Notes under the pieces: model-generated | The model's input: the letters and a program-made list of their open reading frames with translations, nothing else | What the model was told of the DNA's origin: nothing | The model's database searches: none | Translations under genes and position numbers: made by a program | Source of the DNA: Lachnospiraceae bacterium | GTDB lineage: Bacteria; Bacillota; Clostridia; Lachnospirales; Anaerotignaceae | Assembly: GCA_003543235.1 (NCBI GenBank) | Contig: DPJA01000030.1 | Location: 62,001 to 126,000, forward strand | Length of the DNA stretch: 64,000 nucleotides | Reading direction: 5' to 3' | Shown: positions 1-8,489 of the stretch, piece after piece | Layout: the number at the start of each line of letters is the position of its first letter | Position numbering within the stretch: position 1 is the stretch's first letter

Positions 1-1095
1 TGTAAAGCCACCTTTGGTTGCCTCATACATATTCTTTTTACGTACAGTCATTGTGTCAACCATTGCAGTGAACACAGGAAGGCACATTTTAAGAGTATCA
101 ATTGCTGCAAAAACACCCTCCTTATCCTCCTGCATATCTTTATTATATGCAAGTGGCAGACCTTTCATTGTAGTTAAAAGACCCATAAGGTAGCCGTATA
201 CACGACCTGTTTTGCCACGTATAAGCTCTGCCATATCAGGATTTTTTTTCTGCGGCATAATGCTTGAGCCTGTAGAGTAAGCATCGTCAAGCTCCACAAA
301 CTTAAACTCGTGGCTGCTCCAAAGGATAATTTCTTCACAGAAACGGCTAAGGTGCATCATTATAATTGAAAGAGAGCTTAGAAGCTCAATACAAAAATCT
401 CTGTCACTTACGCCGTCAAGGCTGTTTAGTGTAATGCCGTCAAAGCCAAGTTCACGTGCAACCATATTTCTATCCAGTGGATATGTTGTTGCAGCAAGGG
501 CACCACTGCCCAGTGGAAGTATATTTGTACGTTTGTAGGTGTCGTTAAGGCGGTCATAGTCACGCTTGAACATTTCAACATATGCAAGTACGTGATGAGC
601 AAGAGTTATTGGCTGTGCACGCTGAAGATGAGTATAGCCTGGCATAATTGTATCTATATTCTTTTTAGCTATATTATTAAGCACTGTTTCAAGGTTTGCC
701 AAAAGCTGTTTAATGTCAGTTATCTCTTCTTTTACATACATACGTATATCAAGGGCAACCTGGTCGTTGCGGCTTCTGCCTGTATGCAAACGCTTACCAA
801 CCTCACCTATGCGGTCTATAAGTATTGTTTCTATATTCATGTGTATATCTTCGGCTTTTTCATCAAAGGTTATAGTTCCGTTTTCTATATCTGCTAAAAT
901 CTCTTTCAAGGTTTTCTGTATAAGAAGTGCATCTGCATTTGGGATAATATGTTGTGCACCAAGCATACCTGCATGGGCAATGCTGCCCTCAATATCTTGC
1001 TTATACATACGTTGGTCAAAGGAGATTGAAGAATGAAAGTGGTCTGTAAAGCTGTCTGTCTGCTTTGTGAAGCGGCCGCCCCAAAGTTTGCTCAT
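1..1095 (-). CDS. argH: argininosuccinate lyase, 3' end beyond the window
   Basis: Argininosuccinate lyase splits argininosuccinate into arginine and fumarate, the last step of arginine synthesis, in the cytoplasm. The visible 365 codons begin MSKLWGGRFTKQTD, the standard family start, and contain the fumarase/aspartase-superfamily signature GSSIMPQKKNPD (residues about 280-291) and the HTGRSRNDQ substrate motif (about 106-114). The family is usually about 460 residues, so roughly the last 95 lie off the left edge. The frame is open across the whole stretch. It lies 152 bp downstream of argG in the same direction and is probably co-transcribed with it, with three strong hairpins in the gap. 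The start is preceded by GAAAGGAAG at a sensible distance. Confidence 0.97.
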   Translation of the reverse strand, partial: MSKLWGGRFTKQTDSFTDHFHSSISFDQRMYKQDIEGSIAHAGMLGAQHIIPNADALLIQKTLKEILADIENGTITFDEKAEDIHMNIETILIDRIGEVGKRLHTGRSRNDQVALDIRMYVKEEITDIKQLLANLETVLNNIAKKNIDTIMPGYTHLQRAQPITLAHHVLAYVEMFKRDYDRLNDTYKRTNILPLGSGALAATTYPLDRNMVARELGFDGITLNSLDGVSDRDFCIELLSSLSIIMMHLSRFCEEIILWSSHEFKFVELDDAYSTGSSIMPQKKNPDMAELIRGKTGRVYGYLMGLLTTMKGLPLAYNKDMQEDKEGVFAAIDTLKMCLPVFTAMVDTMTVRKKNMYEATKGGFT

Positions 1096-1157
1096 ATTTA
1101 TTTCTTCCTTTCTGAATTAAAAACTATGGAATATTGCACCTACCTGTGCTATAGAAT

Positions 1158-1236
1158 AAGGGTCGAAGTAATTCGACCCTTTTATAAAGCTTAGGTCAAC
1201 CCTTCACGAAGGGTTGCGGGTGTGGGCAGTGCCCAC
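1158..1236 (-). promoter_or_regulatory. three consecutive perfect hairpins in the argG-argH spacer
   Basis: Three perfect inverted repeats follow one another: AAGGGTCGAA/TTCGACCCTT (1158-1167 and 1172-1181, 4-nt loop), CAACCCTT/AAGGGTTG (1197-1204 and 1209-1216) and GTGGGC/GCCCAC (1222-1227 and 1231-1236). On the transcribed minus strand none is followed by a clean U tract, so they look more like mRNA processing or stability structures between argG and argH than a full terminator. Their function is not known from sequence. Confidence 0.6.
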
Positions 1237-1247
1237 GGTCTTTAATA

Positions 1248-2477
1248 TTATTTGTTTTCGTTAGCCTGTTTCATCATTGCACGAACCTTCATTGGAAGAC
1301 CAAAAAGGTTAATAAAACCGTCAGCATCCTTGTGGTTGTAAAGCTCGCCTGTTGTAAAGCTTGCAATAGATTCGTTGTAAAGTGAATATTGGCTTGTTGC
1401 ACCAGCAGGAATTATGTTGCCTTTGTAAAGTTTAAGCTTTACCTCGCCTGTAACGGTTTCGTTAACAGAATCAAAGTATGCAGATAAAGACTCACGCAAA
1501 GGTGTATACCATTCTCCACTGTATACAAGCTCTGTAAATTTAGTAGAGCAAACTTCGTTCCAACCCTGTGTTTGTTTGTCAAGTGTAAGGTATTCAAGTT
1601 CACGGTGAGCATAGTAAAGCACAGCACCACCAGGAGTTTCATAAACGCCACGGCTCTTCATACCAACAACACGGTTTTCGCAAATATCCTGAATGCCAAC
1701 ACCGTTTCTTCCGCCAATTTCGTTAAGCTGTTCCATAAGTTGGCGTGCTGTAACTTCTTTGCCATTAACCTTTGTACAGATTCCCTTATCAAAGGTAAGT
1801 GTTACATATTCAGCCTTATCAGGTGCGGATTCAGGTGAAACACCAAGCTGTAAAATGTGTTCATAATTTGGCTCGTTTGCAGGGTCCTCAAGCTCAAGAC
1901 CCTCGTGGCTTAAATGCCAAATGTTACGGTCACGGCTGTAGCTGTCGCCTTTTTTAACAGGTGCTTCAATGCCACGTGCTTCAAGGTAAGCAACCTCAGC
2001 TTCACGTGAATCCATTTTCCAAGTATCAAGTCGCCAAGGAGCAATAATTTTAAGGTCAGGAGCAAGGGCTTTAATAGTAAGCTCAAAACGAACCTGGTCA
2101 TTACCTTTGCCTGTAGCTCCATGACATATAGCTGTTGCACCTTCTTTACGTGCTATTTCTACAAGTCTTTTGGCAATAATAGGACGTGCCATAGATGTGC
2201 CAAGAAGATATTTGCCTTCGTAAACAGCGTTTGCTTTTACACATGGGAAAATAGCTTCAGTAATAAATTCTTCTGTTAAATCTTCAATGTAAAGCTTGCT
2301 TGCACCAGTTTTAAGTGCTTTTTCTTCAAGACCATCGGTTTCCTTACCTTGTCCAACGTCGCCACAAACTGCTATAACCTCTGCATCGTTGTAGTTTTCT
2401 TTAAGCCAAGGAATAATAACAGTTGTATCAAGACCACCAGAGTAAGCAAGAACAATTTTTTCTTTTTTTTCTGACAT
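1248..2477 (-). CDS. argG: argininosuccinate synthase
   Basis: Argininosuccinate synthase condenses citrulline and aspartate using ATP to give argininosuccinate. The 409-residue protein has the usual length and carries the N-terminal PP-loop ATP-binding motif LAYSGGLDTT (about residues 10-19). Further conserved motifs are GATGKGNDQVRFE (about 120-132) and the tetramerisation region near the C terminus. A strong AGGAGG ribosome binding site lies about 9 nt upstream of the ATG. It is the first gene of the leftward argG-argH unit and is divergent from argC. The shared 213-bp region between them carries promoters for both directions, so co-regulation by an arginine repressor is likely but not proven. 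Confidence 0.98.
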   Translation of the reverse strand: MSEKKEKIVLAYSGGLDTTVIIPWLKENYNDAEVIAVCGDVGQGKETDGLEEKALKTGASKLYIEDLTEEFITEAIFPCVKANAVYEGKYLLGTSMARPIIAKRLVEIARKEGATAICHGATGKGNDQVRFELTIKALAPDLKIIAPWRLDTWKMDSREAEVAYLEARGIEAPVKKGDSYSRDRNIWHLSHEGLELEDPANEPNYEHILQLGVSPESAPDKAEYVTLTFDKGICTKVNGKEVTARQLMEQLNEIGGRNGVGIQDICENRVVGMKSRGVYETPGGAVLYYAHRELEYLTLDKQTQGWNEVCSTKFTELVYSGEWYTPLRESLSAYFDSVNETVTGEVKLKLYKGNIIPAGATSQYSLYNESIASFTTGELYNHKDADGFINLFGLPMKVRAMMKQANENK

Positions 2478-2569
2478 TTTAAAAGACCTCCTAAGTTAAT
2501 TATGTGCTTTTTTCACTATAAATATTTTGTAAAATTCTAAATTTACCAATTTTTATGGTGTACTAGATA

Positions 2570-2598
2570 ATTATACATGGTATAATAAAAATATTCAA
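2570..2598 (-). promoter_or_regulatory. promoter of argG-argH
   Basis: Read on the minus strand, TTGAAT (2598-2593) is separated by exactly 17 bp from a perfect TATAAT (2575-2570), about 95 bp upstream of the argG start. The AT-rich stretch around 2581-2600 loosely resembles an ARG box half-site (ATTCA), but no full palindrome matches the ArgR/AhrC consensus. Confidence 0.7.
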
Positions 2599-2615
2599 TT
2601 ATTTTTTTATTTTTG

Positions 2616-2657
2616 TTGCATATTATTTGAAAAGTGTGTATAATTATGAAATCATAA
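2616..2657 (+). promoter_or_regulatory. argC operon promoter with palindromic operator candidate
   Basis: TTGCAT (2616-2621), a 17-bp spacer and TATAAT (2639-2644) form a near-consensus sigma-A promoter for argCJJBD. Immediately overlapping the last base of the -10 element and the expected start point is a perfect 6-2-6 palindrome, TTATGA-AA-TCATAA (2644-2657), well placed for a repressor. Its identity as an arginine-repressor site is inference. Confidence 0.75.
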
Positions 2658-2690
2658 AAGTTGAAAAAATTGTTTTTGGAGGCAGAATAC

Positions 2691-3734
2691 ATGATAAAAG
2701 CAGGAATTGTAGGTGCTACAGGTTACGCTGGAAATGAATTAGTACGCATACTTATGCAACATCCAGAAGTTGAAATTAAATCCATGACTGCCCACAGTTA
2801 CGTTGGGAAGCAGTTTGATGAGGTTTATGAAAATTATAGAGAAATAAATGAAACTGTTCTTGATGAGATGAACATGGAAAAGCTTGCAGAGGAATGTGAC
2901 GTTATTTTTATGGCACTTCCACATGGAACGGCAGCAAATGTTGTTACTGAAGATATACTTAAAAAGACAAAGGTTATTGACTTTGGTGCAGACTTCCGTT
3001 TAAAAGATGCTGATATTTACGAAAAGTGGTATAGTGTTGAGCATAATGGCAGAGAATTGCTTAAAACAGCAGTATATGGTCTTTGCGAGGTTAATCGTGA
3101 CATAATAAAAGGAAAGCAGTTGATTGCCAACCCAGGTTGTTACACAACTTGCTCAATTCTTTCATTAAGACCGCTTGTTGCTGAGGATCTTGTTGACCTT
3201 AAAACAATTATTGTTGATGCAAAAAGTGGTGTAAGTGGTGCAGGGCGTGGTTTGGCACTGGCTAGTATGTATGACGAGTGCAACGAATCCGTTAAAGCTT
3301 ACAAAATTGCAAGCCATAGGCATACACCAGAAATTGAGGAACAGCTTGGATATGCCGCAGGTGAACAAATTACCATTACATTTACACCTCACCTTATACC
3401 TATGAATAGGGGCATTTTGGCAACGTGTTATGCAACTCTCAAAAAGCCTATGACCTATGAAGAAGTTAAGGCTGTTTACGAAAAATATTACGGAAAAGAA
3501 TATTTTATTCGTTTAACAAAAAAAGGCGTTTTCCCTGAAACAAGATGGGTTAAGGGGTCAAATTTTCTTGACATTGGTTTTTCAGTTGACGAAAGAACAG
3601 GCAGAATTATTGTTATAGGTGCAATTGACAATCTTGTTAAAGGTGCGGCAGGTCAGGCAGTACAGAATATGAATATTTTATTTGGACTTGACGAAAAAAC
3701 AGGCTTAAAATTAGTGCCAGTATTCCCAGCTTAA
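2691..3734 (+). CDS. argC: N-acetyl-gamma-glutamyl-phosphate reductase
   Basis: ArgC reduces N-acetylglutamyl phosphate to the semialdehyde with NADPH. The 347-residue protein starts MIKAGIVGATGYAGNEL, a Rossmann dinucleotide-binding start. It has the active-site Cys in ANPGCYTT (about residues 145-152) and the GAGRGLA/ASHRHTPE segments typical of type 1 ArgC. The ATG at 2691 has GGAGG 10 nt upstream. A longer reading from TTG at 2661 would place that ribosome binding site inside the gene and was not used. It is first in a tight operon: only 13 bp separate its stop from the first argJ copy. Confidence 0.97.
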   Translation: MIKAGIVGATGYAGNELVRILMQHPEVEIKSMTAHSYVGKQFDEVYENYREINETVLDEMNMEKLAEECDVIFMALPHGTAANVVTEDILKKTKVIDFGADFRLKDADIYEKWYSVEHNGRELLKTAVYGLCEVNRDIIKGKQLIANPGCYTTCSILSLRPLVAEDLVDLKTIIVDAKSGVSGAGRGLALASMYDECNESVKAYKIASHRHTPEIEEQLGYAAGEQITITFTPHLIPMNRGILATCYATLKKPMTYEEVKAVYEKYYGKEYFIRLTKKGVFPETRWVKGSNFLDIGFSVDERTGRIIVIGAIDNLVKGAAGQAVQNMNILFGLDEKTGLKLVPVFPA

Positions 3735-3747
3735 GGAAGTGAAGTGT

Positions 3748-4974
3748 ATGCGTGTTATAGACGGTGGAATTACAGCACCACAGGGCTTTAAAGCAACGGG
3801 CAAGCATATAGGTATAAAAAAAGTTAAGAAAGACCTTGCACTGTTAAGCAGTGATGTATTAGCAGAAGCGGCAGGTGTGTATACAAAAAGCCTTGTAAAA
3901 GCCGCACCAATACTGTGGAATAAAAAACTGACAGACAGCGGTAAAAAAATAAAAGGCATGGTGTGCATAAGTGGTAATGCTAACGCTTGCACTGGCAGCC
4001 GAGGAATACGTGATAACGAAACTATGGCAGAAACTTTTGCTAATTGCATTGGTGCAAAAAAGGACGAAATTTTAACTGCGGCTACAGGCATTATTGGCTT
4101 AGATATGCCTATGGATACAATAGTACATGGCATTAAAGACACTTGCAAAAACCTTTCAAATAAGCGTGATGAGGCAAAAAACGCCGCTGCTGGAATAATT
4201 ACAACCGATACATTTATAAAGGAAATGGCAGTCCAGCTTAATATAGCAGGCAAGGTTGTTAAAATAGGTGCTATGTGCAAAGGCAGTGGTATGATTCATC
4301 CTAACATGGCAACGGTTTTAAGCTTTATAACAACTGATTTGAATATATCGCAGGAGCTTTTACACAAGGCACTTTTGTTTTCAGTAAAGGAAACATACAA
4401 CATGATTAGTGTTGACGGTGCAACAAGCACAAACGATATGTGCATAATAATGGCAAATGGCATGGCAGAAAATCCTAAAATAACCCAAGAAGACGAGTTT
4501 TATGAAGTCTTTAAGATGGCTCTTTATTCTATAAATGAAAAGTTTGCAAAGGACATTGTGCATGATGGCGAAGGTGCAGGCAAGTTTATACAGGTGAATG
4601 TAGTGGGTGCGAAAAGTGACCACGATGCAAGGTTATTGGCAAAAAGCATTGTAACCAACAATCTTGTTAAAACTGCTATGTATGGCGAAGATGCAAACTG
4701 GGGGCGTATTGTGGCGGCAATGGGTGGAAGCGGCGGATATTTTGACCCATCCAGGGTAGATATAAGTTTTGAAAGTGAAAAGGGCAGTGTGCTTTTAATG
4801 AAACATGGTGAGCCAATACATTTTGATGAAAATGAAGCAGCGGATGTGCTTAGTGAAAGAGATATAACGGTGCAGATTAATTTGGAAGATGGAATATATA
4901 TGGCAAAAAGCTGGGGCTGTGACCTTGGTCATGAATACGTTAGAATAAATGGTGAATATAGGTCGAGAACATAG
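3748..4974 (+). CDS. ArgJ-family glutamate N-acetyltransferase, first (diverged) copy
   Basis: This is a member of the bifunctional ornithine acetyltransferase/N-acetylglutamate synthase family, a self-cleaving Ntn-hydrolase fold. At 408 residues it is full length. It retains the autocleavage site GSGMIHPNMATV (cut expected before Thr189), the oxyanion-hole region AATGIIG (about 111-117) and the conserved C-terminal WGCDLGHEYVRINGEY. It differs from the copy just downstream in several normally conserved positions: GVYTKSLVKAAPI replaces the usual FTTN-type stretch near residue 45. ATG 3748 is preferred because AGGAAG lies 9 nt upstream; GTG 3739 is possible. Tandem paralogy with the next gene is unusual. 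It could be a redundant OAT or one with altered acyl-substrate preference. Confidence 0.9.
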   Translation: MRVIDGGITAPQGFKATGKHIGIKKVKKDLALLSSDVLAEAAGVYTKSLVKAAPILWNKKLTDSGKKIKGMVCISGNANACTGSRGIRDNETMAETFANCIGAKKDEILTAATGIIGLDMPMDTIVHGIKDTCKNLSNKRDEAKNAAAGIITTDTFIKEMAVQLNIAGKVVKIGAMCKGSGMIHPNMATVLSFITTDLNISQELLHKALLFSVKETYNMISVDGATSTNDMCIIMANGMAENPKITQEDEFYEVFKMALYSINEKFAKDIVHDGEGAGKFIQVNVVGAKSDHDARLLAKSIVTNNLVKTAMYGEDANWGRIVAAMGGSGGYFDPSRVDISFESEKGSVLLMKHGEPIHFDENEAADVLSERDITVQINLEDGIYMAKSWGCDLGHEYVRINGEYRSRT

Positions 4975-5056
4975 AAAAAGTTTAAGTAGCGAAGTATTAT
5001 TGTGTAGAAATAGGATTTTGCTATAAGCTTGAATTTTATTTGAGGAGGCAAAAAAT

Positions 5057-6277
5057 ATGAAAATTATAGACGGTTCCGTTACGGCGGCAAAAGGCTTTAA
5101 TGCCACAGGTGCGGCAATTGGTATAAAAAAAGGTGTTAAAGACTTAGCACTTATTAGCAGTGATGTGCCAGCTATTGCGGCGGCGTGTTTTACAACAAAT
5201 GTTGTTAAGGCAACATCGGTGCTTAGAAATTTGGACATTATAAATAGTGGTGTGAAAGTAAATGGAGTTGCAATAAACAGTGGTAATGCAAATGCCTGTA
5301 CAGGGGAGCTTGGCAAAAAAAGCAATGAAGAAATGGCACAGGCTTTGGCAAAGGAGCTTAATGTTGAGGAAAATACAATCCTTACAGCTTCAACAGGCGT
5401 AATAGGTGCAATATTTCCTATTGAAACAGTTAAGGCGGGGATTGCAAAAACAGCACCATCTCTTGGAAATACACGTGCTGATGCACTCCTTGCCGCAGAA
5501 GCAATAATGACAACAGATACATATTCTAAGGAAGTTGCAGTTGAAATTGAAATAGGCGGAAAGACTGTTTGCATAGGTGGAATGGCAAAGGGCAGTGGCA
5601 TGATTCACCCTAATATGGCAACCATGCTTGGATTTATAACAACAGATGTTGCTATTGATGCTGATTTGCTCAAAAATATCCTTAAAGAAGACGTGCAGAC
5701 AACTTATAACATGGTGTCTGTAGATGGTGATACATCTACAAATGATACAGTCGTTGTCCTTGCCAATGGCATGGCGGAAAATCCAGTTATTAAAACACAG
5801 GGCAAGGATTATGAAATATTCAAAGAAGCGTTGCATTATGTGAATGAAAGACTTGCAAAAAATCTTGTACGTGACGGCGAAGGTGCAACTAAATTTATTG
5901 AAGTAAACGTAAAAGGTGCAAAAACTACCGATGATGCAAAAATAGTGGCAAAAAGTGTAGTTTGCAGTAGCCTTGTTAAATCCGCAATGTTTGGTGAGGA
6001 TGCTAACTGGGGGCGTGTACTTTGTGCAATGGGCTACAGTGGTGTTAAGTTTGACCCTGAAAAAGTTGACATTGTTTTTGAAAGTGCAAGGGGCAATATT
6101 TTGTTGATGGATAATGGCACACCTATTGTGTTTGATGAGGGAAAAGCCGCTGATATATTAAGTGAAAAAGAGATCATTGTTAATGTCAAAATATCTGAGG
6201 GCGAGGCTGAGGCAAAGGCTTGGGGCTGTGACCTTAGTTATGACTATGTAAAAATAAATGGGGATTACAGAAGTTAG
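5057..6277 (+). CDS. argJ: ornithine acetyltransferase / N-acetylglutamate synthase
   Basis: ArgJ moves the acetyl group from N-acetylornithine to glutamate, closing the cyclic arginine pathway. Bifunctional forms also use acetyl-CoA. The 406-residue protein has the canonical FTTN motif (about 45-48), the STGVIG oxyanion-hole motif (about 112-117), the autocleavage site GSGMIHPNMATML (before Thr189) and EDANWGR. It fits the family consensus better than the upstream paralogue, so it is assigned as the main argJ. GAGGAGG lies 8 nt before the ATG. An 82-bp gap follows the first copy, the longest gap inside the operon apart from that before the FAH gene, with no clear terminator. Confidence 0.95.
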   Translation: MKIIDGSVTAAKGFNATGAAIGIKKGVKDLALISSDVPAIAAACFTTNVVKATSVLRNLDIINSGVKVNGVAINSGNANACTGELGKKSNEEMAQALAKELNVEENTILTASTGVIGAIFPIETVKAGIAKTAPSLGNTRADALLAAEAIMTTDTYSKEVAVEIEIGGKTVCIGGMAKGSGMIHPNMATMLGFITTDVAIDADLLKNILKEDVQTTYNMVSVDGDTSTNDTVVVLANGMAENPVIKTQGKDYEIFKEALHYVNERLAKNLVRDGEGATKFIEVNVKGAKTTDDAKIVAKSVVCSSLVKSAMFGEDANWGRVLCAMGYSGVKFDPEKVDIVFESARGNILLMDNGTPIVFDEGKAADILSEKEIIVNVKISEGEAEAKAWGCDLSYDYVKINGDYRS

Positions 6278-6304
6278 AAAAACGGCAAGAAGGGGTTGAA
6301 TAAA

Positions 6305-7186
6305 ATGGTGGCAAAACAACAGATGATAAAGGAGTATATAGCTAAAGCACAGATACTGACCGAGGCACTTCCTTTTATACAAAAATTTAATGATAAAACA
6401 ATAGTAATTAAATACGGTGGCAGTGCCTTAGTTAATCCTGAAATTAAGGAAACAATAATTAAGGATATAGTGCTTATGAGGCTTGTGGGTATGCACCCGG
6501 TTATTGTGCATGGCGGAGGTCCAGACATTAATGCTTTTCTTAAACGCTTGGATATAGAAAGCAAGTTTATTGATGGACTGCGTGTAACCAGTAAAGAAAC
6601 TATGGAAGTTGCCGAAATGGTCCTTTCGGGAAAAATAAACAAGCAGATAGTAACCGACATTGAACTGCATGGAGTGAAAGCGGTTGGAATAAGCGGCAAA
6701 GATGGCGGAACAGTTAAAGCGGAAAAAATCGTAAAAAAGGACGTTGATTATGGTTGCGTTGGTACGATAAAATCTGTTGACCCAGCACTCTTACAAAGTC
6801 TTATTTCATCAGGTTTTATACCAGTTATTGCACCTATAGGCAAGGATGATAAAGGCACAAGCTACAACATAAATGCTGACTATATGGCAGTTGCTATTGC
6901 TGGCAGTTTAAATGCCGAAAAGCTTGTTTTTCTTACTGACGTAGAGGGTGTAATGCGTGATATAAACGACCCAGCTTCAATAATGAGCTTTATTAAGGCT
7001 GATGCCGTTCAATCACTTATTGATGATGGAACAATATCAGGTGGAATGATACCTAAGGTTGAATGCTGTATGACGGCAGTTGACAGCGGAGTTAACAATG
7101 TACATATTCTGGATGGGCGTGTTGAACATTGTTTAATACTTGAGTTGTTTACACCAGAGGGAATTGGTACCATGATAGAAAAGTAA
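6305..7186 (+). CDS. argB: acetylglutamate kinase
   Basis: ArgB phosphorylates N-acetylglutamate with ATP and is usually the arginine feedback-controlled step. The 293-residue protein belongs to the amino-acid kinase family: KYGGSAL (Lys-Gly-Gly phosphate-binding start), VHGGGPDIN substrate loop, and SGGMIPKVECC near the C terminus. It has the N-terminal helix MVAKQQMIKEYIAKA, a feature linked to hexameric, arginine-inhibited kinases, so feedback inhibition is likely (inference). ATG 6305 has AGGGG 9 nt upstream; a TTG at 6296 in the same frame overlaps that site and was not used. Confidence 0.96.
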   Translation: MVAKQQMIKEYIAKAQILTEALPFIQKFNDKTIVIKYGGSALVNPEIKETIIKDIVLMRLVGMHPVIVHGGGPDINAFLKRLDIESKFIDGLRVTSKETMEVAEMVLSGKINKQIVTDIELHGVKAVGISGKDGGTVKAEKIVKKDVDYGCVGTIKSVDPALLQSLISSGFIPVIAPIGKDDKGTSYNINADYMAVAIAGSLNAEKLVFLTDVEGVMRDINDPASIMSFIKADAVQSLIDDGTISGGMIPKVECCMTAVDSGVNNVHILDGRVEHCLILELFTPEGIGTMIEK

Positions 7187-7210
7187 AATTTTGAAAGGAT
7201 ATGATTATAA

Positions 7211-8413
7211 ATGAATAAGACAGAAGCATTGGCAAAACGTGGAGCAAAGGTGGTTATGAATACCTATAGCCGTTTTCCTATAGCGTTTGACCATGGAAAG
7301 GGCGTATATGTTTGGGATACTGATGGAAAAAAATATTTGGATTTTGTTGCGGGTATAGCCGTTAATTCCCTTGGTCATGGCAACGAAAAATTGGCCCAAA
7401 ATATAGCAGAGCAAGCTATGAAACTTATACACGTTTCCAATCTTTACTACACAGAACCACAAATAACTTTAGCTGAAATGATTTGTGAACATTCCGATTT
7501 TGACAAGGTTTTCTTTTGCAACAGCGGTGCCGAAAGTATTGAGGCGGCACTTAAAATTTGCCGTAAATATGCAACAATGAAGGGTAAAGCAGGGCGTGAT
7601 ATAATAACCATGGAGCATTCTTTCCATGGCAGAACTTATGGTGCAGTTACAGCTACAGGTCAAGATAAATACCACAAAGGTCTTGAACCAATGCTTCCAG
7701 ATTTTATTCATGTTCCTTTTAACAACTTAGAGGCACTTAAAGCGGTTGTTAGCGAAAATACTTGTGGAATTTTAATAGAACCTATACAGGGCGAGGGTGG
7801 TATTCACTCAGCTGATATTGAATATCTTAAAGCGGTACGCAAACTTTGCGATGAAAATGACATAATCCTTGTTTTTGATGAAATTCAGTGTGGTGTTGGT
7901 CGTAGCGGAGAGCTTTTTGCATATCAGGCCCTAGGTGTTAAGCCAGATGCGGCAACATTTGCAAAGGGTCTTGCAGGCGGAGTACCTATTGGTGCATTAA
8001 TGACAACGGACAAGCTGGCACAGGCATTTCAGCCAGGTGACCATGCGTCAACCTTTGGTGGCAATCCACTGGCTACTTCGGCAGGTACAGTTGTCATGGA
8101 TGAGCTTTTTAACAACGGAGTTCTGGAAAATGTTAGGGTTCAAGGCAAGTATTTAACTTCAAAATTGATGGAGTTAAAACAAAAGTATGATATAATTACA
8201 GACGTGCGTGGCATGGGGCTTATACAGGGAATTGAGCTTAGCATACCTGTTGGACCTATTGTTGCCGATAGTATTGAAAAAGGACTCTTGCTAGTTGGTG
8301 CAGGGGCAAATGTAATTAGATTTGTGCCAGCACTTATAATAACAAAAGAGGAAATAGACGAGGCAATGGCTATACTGGAGATGGCATTGCAAAATGCTGA
8401 AGTTAATAAATAA
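7211..8413 (+). CDS. argD: acetylornithine aminotransferase
   Basis: ArgD is a PLP-dependent class III aminotransferase that converts N-acetylglutamate semialdehyde to N-acetylornithine using glutamate. The 400-residue protein shows the class motifs FCNSGAESIEAALK, SFHGRTYGA, VFDEIQCGVGRSG and FAKGLAGGVPIG, whose Lys forms the PLP aldimine. AAAGGAT lies upstream of the ATG. It follows argB by 24 bp and completes the argC-J-J-B-D order. argF and carbamoyl-phosphate synthase genes are not in the window. Confidence 0.96.
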   Translation: MNKTEALAKRGAKVVMNTYSRFPIAFDHGKGVYVWDTDGKKYLDFVAGIAVNSLGHGNEKLAQNIAEQAMKLIHVSNLYYTEPQITLAEMICEHSDFDKVFFCNSGAESIEAALKICRKYATMKGKAGRDIITMEHSFHGRTYGAVTATGQDKYHKGLEPMLPDFIHVPFNNLEALKAVVSENTCGILIEPIQGEGGIHSADIEYLKAVRKLCDENDIILVFDEIQCGVGRSGELFAYQALGVKPDAATFAKGLAGGVPIGALMTTDKLAQAFQPGDHASTFGGNPLATSAGTVVMDELFNNGVLENVRVQGKYLTSKLMELKQKYDIITDVRGMGLIQGIELSIPVGPIVADSIEKGLLLVGAGANVIRFVPALIITKEEIDEAMAILEMALQNAEVNK

Positions 8414-8489
8414 ATGGGCTTTGTCCCATACCTCACGGCTTTGTTAGTGCATACTTGTCTGCTTTAATATAAAAAGGAGTGGCTTATAC

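Noticed and set aside
2581..2598. A classical ARG box between argG and argC.
   Set aside because: One half-site (ATTCA) is present but the opposite half and spacing do not fit the 18-bp consensus; kept only as a remark.
2661..2690. Upstream TTG start for argC.
   Set aside because: It would place the GGAGG site inside the coding region and add ten residues not found at ArgC N termini, which begin close to the Rossmann motif.
3711..5601. Long open frames on the minus strand opposite the two argJ genes (189 and 268 codons).
   Set aside because: They lie antisense to clearly conserved genes, have no ribosome binding site and encode low-complexity, Ser/Ala/Ile-rich products typical of shadow frames.
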